From: Cryptomeria japonica
Lineage: Eukaryota; Streptophyta; Pinopsida; Cupressales; Cupressaceae
DNA length: 64,000 nt
NCBI RefSeq assembly: GCF_030272615.1
Contig: NC_081409.1
Location: 615,828,755-615,892,754 of the forward strand
Direction: 5' to 3'
Shown in pieces: positions 61,197-64,000 of the stretch; the stretch's first letter is position 1; every line of letters starts with the position of its first letter. Position numbers and translations under genes: made by a program. The notes below the pieces were generated by a model. That model made no database searches. It had not been told where the DNA came from and saw only the letters and a list, made by a program, of their open reading frames with translations.

Positions 61197-63144
61197 CAAA
61201 GCAGCATTGACGGGCCGCTTGGCCAAATGGGTGATGATTCTAAGTGAATTTGACATCGAGTATGTGGACCGTAAAGCTATCAAAGGGCAAGTTATTGCAG
61301 ATCAGTTGGCCGATGCACCACTCATAGGCGATCATCCTCTCATTTCCAATTTTCCAGATGAAGAGATATTCATGATCACAAAAGTACAACCATGGAAACT
61401 ATACTTTGATGGTTCATACACTAGGCATGGCTTAGGGGTAGGCATTCTGTTTATCACACCTCAAGGTGATAGCATCCCGAAGTCTTATAGGCTCACATTC
61501 CCATGCACAAACAACATAGTAGAATATGAGGCCTTGATCACAGGACTCAGACTAGCCGTACAATGGAAATTACAAGAACTGCAAGTATATGGAGACTCCC
61601 AACTAGTCATTCGACAAGCAATAGATGAATATCAGACCAAGGATGATAAACTCATGCCATATAAGAAAATGGTGGACACTCTAAAGACATCATTTACTAC
61701 TATCACTTTTGAGCAGATACCAAGAGATTACAATCGAGCTACTGACGCTATGGCTATGATCGCATCTCTCCTAGATCTTCCACAAAATTCAACACGCTAC
61801 GAGTTCTTGGTAGAACAGCTTTGGATCCCCGCTTATGATATCTCTAAATCCGAGATGATATGTCACCTTGTCAGTTCTGAATCCCCATGGTACGGTGAGT
61901 TCTACACCTATCTTCATGATCACACCCTTCCCCCCAACCAATCAAATAACCAACGTAAAACCTTCATTCGCCAAACTGCTCGATATACCATTATTGCTGA
62001 AACCCTATACCGACGTGGTCTTGATGGTACTCTCCTTCGATGTCTAGAACAAGATGAGATAACAAAGGCTTTGGAAGAAGTCCATGAAGGAATTTGTGGG
62101 ACTCACTCAAGTGGTCCGTCACTAGCCAAGAAACTCCTGCGCAATGGATACTATTGGTCCTCTATGGAAAAGGATTCCTACTACTTTGTCAGAAAGTGCA
62201 AAAAATGTCAAATTCATGGCGACCTGATACATGCACCAGCCCAGGAACTACAACCAATCACAACACCATGGCCTTTCTATCAATGGGGTCTTGACCTTGT
62301 GGGTAAAATCCATCCATCTTCATCCAATGGCCATAAATTCATTATTACCGCCATCGAATATTTCACAAAGTGGATCGAGGCTGTTCCACTTACCCAAGTC
62401 ACCGGCAAGAAGATCACCTCATTCATCCTCAACTACATCATCTGCCGGTATGGTGTACCCATGTCCATCATCATAGATAACGGTCTTCCTTTCAAAAATC
62501 AGGATGTCCGTGAACTTTGTGAGAAATTTCATATCCAACACCGCTTTTCCACTCCCTATTACCCACAAGGCAATGGTCAGGCCAAAGCATCCAATAAAAA
62601 CATATTAAGAATCCTAAAGAAAACAATCAATGATGCCGGTCGTGATTGGCATGTTCAACTGAATCCAGCACTATGGGCATATCGAACTAGCATTCGAACC
62701 CCTACAGGTGCAACTCCTTATTCATTGGTCTATGGTGCAGAAGATATCTTACCTATTGAGGTTGAGATACCATCATTACGGGTTTCCTTGCATAATTTGA
62801 TAGATGATGAAGGATACAGAGTATCCCGTCTTTAGGACTTGGAGTTACTAGATGAGAAGTGACAAGCTGCATACAACCATCTCAAAGCCTATCAGTAGTG
62901 CATGAGTAGAAGCTACAATCACCGAGTTAGATCTCGTACATTTGAGGTAGGTGATCTTGTTCTACGGGAGAATCCTCGCAACCAACCAAATAGAGAACAT
63001 CAGGGAAAGTTTGAATCAAACTGGCTAGGCCCATATGTTGTCACTGCTGTGTTCGGGTCCGGGGCATATCAGTTGGCTACATTAGAAGGAGAATCGCTTG
63101 CAGATCCAATCAATAGCATGCACCTCAAACGGTTTTATACCTGA
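61197..63144 (+). pseudogene. gypsy archaeal-type RNase H and integrase
   Basis: After a frameshift, 61207-62835 is one open frame of 542 codons. It carries a second RNase H (YFDGSYTRHG, VEYEALITGL, YGDSQLVIRQ, RATDAMAM), which marks the Tat lineage. Integrase follows: EGICGTHSSGPSLAKK with KCKKCQIHGD, then WGLDLVGKI and IIDNGLPFKNQ. The third acidic position reads GQAKASNK (62584-62586), Lys in place of the usual Glu. After stops at 62833, 62861 and 62897 the C-terminal GPY-type module (GKFESNWLGPYVV) ends at 63144. No chromodomain is seen. Despite the long frame, the lost Glu argues against an active integrase. Confidence 0.9.
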
Positions 63145-64000
63145 GCTGTACAGAGCATCAGGCTCCCCTACATACCAGAAAATACCAAAAACATTCATAA
63201 ATGTCTCAACACAACATCCAAAAAAACATTCAAAACAATTCAAAATCCAAAAACATCAAAAAACATCAAAAATAAACAAAAACATGGCAACACCTTGTAC
63301 ATACTCGTCCGCACAAACACCAAACAAGCATTGAAAAAAATCCTCGCACAATGACCACTTATCAATCGACCACACAATCAACATCAACACTCAAAACTGT
63401 CTTCAACAAGGATGCATCCTTCCTTACCAAAACAAAGATAAGATGACATTTTCTTTGACAAGAAAATTCTGTTTATGCTATCAAATACTTGGTTGATTTA
63501 TGGTCTAGTAATTTATATCAGGTTCCTACGGCATTGTTTGTGTATCTTCGACACATTATTCTGATGAAGTTTTGGGGCATGTACTAATGGTGTCTACGTG
63601 GGAAGTTCACTAAGTTACGTGATCATAGGCAAAAATACAGTCATAGATCACTACGGCTTGCTGACTACAGCGTATACCTCGACCATATGAGCATGAACCA
63701 TTACCAAGGATCCTTATTCTTTATTCTTTATGTATATACTGTTTGTTTGCAGGTACAATGCTTTTTCTTTGTTTCCTCCTACCTCATCCAAACTGGATAA
63801 AGGTTTTATCTCTTATTACGGTATGCACTTGTCTCAAGATATGATCAGCCTAAGATCAAGGAGGACGATCCAAGTCATGCATGAAAGGAGACAATCCTTG
63901 TCTGTTCTGCAAGCAATACTCAGGTCAACTTGATCCATTATATCAAGTTGCTTGTATTAACTTGCTATATAAAATCCATGTAAGAAATACTCTGGTCATC
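63145..64000 (+). other. 3' untranslated part of the gypsy element, window ends inside
   Basis: A-rich repeats of CAAAAACATCAAAAA type to about 63290, then mixed sequence. No purine tract or 3' LTR was recognised before the window ends. Confidence 0.5.

Larger units (their letters stand above)
50309..64000 (+). mobile_element. Tat/Ogre-like Ty3/gypsy LTR retrotransposon, incomplete at the right edge
   Basis: A long LTR-like region with a TATA box (50309 to roughly 53100) is followed by a 2.7-kb leader, gag-protease, RT-RNase H, a second RNase H and integrase to 63144. The element then continues past the window end with no 3' LTR seen. The extra archaeal-type RNase H between RNase H and integrase, the large gag-pro with a G-patch, and the lack of a chromodomain all point to the Tat lineage. 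The left end (TGTAGTGTCC at 50309) is inferred from similarity to other LTR starts here. I could not find a convincing primer binding site, so the LTR-leader boundary is open. Confidence 0.8.

Overview
This window looks like nuclear DNA of a large-genome seed plant. The evidence is its AT-richness, the plant-type transposable elements nested in one another (CACTA, Ty1/copia, Tat/Ogre-like Ty3/gypsy, L1-type LINEs with a C-terminal RNase H), plant-type introns in the CACTA pseudogene, and long spacers without genes. A gymnosperm is my best guess, but that is inference because no host marker gene is present. I found no intact host protein gene, tRNA, rRNA or CRISPR array. Almost everything recognisable is a decayed mobile element.

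Layout. 1-7560 is a minus-strand CACTA (TNP2) transposase pseudogene, split by a plus-strand copia element (2372-7108) with a 5-bp target-site duplication. The copia element has lost most of its reverse transcriptase and about 1 kb of its 5' LTR. 8093-8206 is an (AG)57 microsatellite. A probable minus-strand copia LTR lies at 10270-10850, and a second, truncated minus-strand copia element fills 13390-17438. 19.5-25.5 kb holds LTR-like fragments and short repeats.

26.5-37.9 kb is the most interesting block. A palindromic minisatellite (26540-26795) is followed by a minus-strand L1-type LINE of about 8 kb. Its ORF1 and ORF2 overlap by ATGA. ORF2 (endonuclease, RT, zinc-binding region, RNase H) then overlaps by 20 bases a third, decayed ORF of about 1.76 kb that I cannot assign to a named family. 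A related LINE (32217-35147) sits inside it in antisense orientation with a 16-bp target-site duplication.

38-49 kb holds an LTR terminus, a possible tRNA-derived SINE (41438-41640), and a third degenerate minus-strand LINE (44750-48830) that contains 245 bp of unbroken purine-pyrimidine alternation. 49.0-64.0 kb holds one LTR-like promoter unit and then a large Tat/Ogre-like gypsy element. That element has a repeat-rich LTR, a TATA box, a long leader with a 170-codon ORF, then gag, protease, G-patch, RT-RNase H, a second archaeal-type RNase H and integrase. It runs off the right edge before any 3' LTR.

How the parts work together: each element once encoded its own copying machinery. Every coding region now carries stops, frameshifts or deletions, so the window records successive insertions rather than a working gene set.
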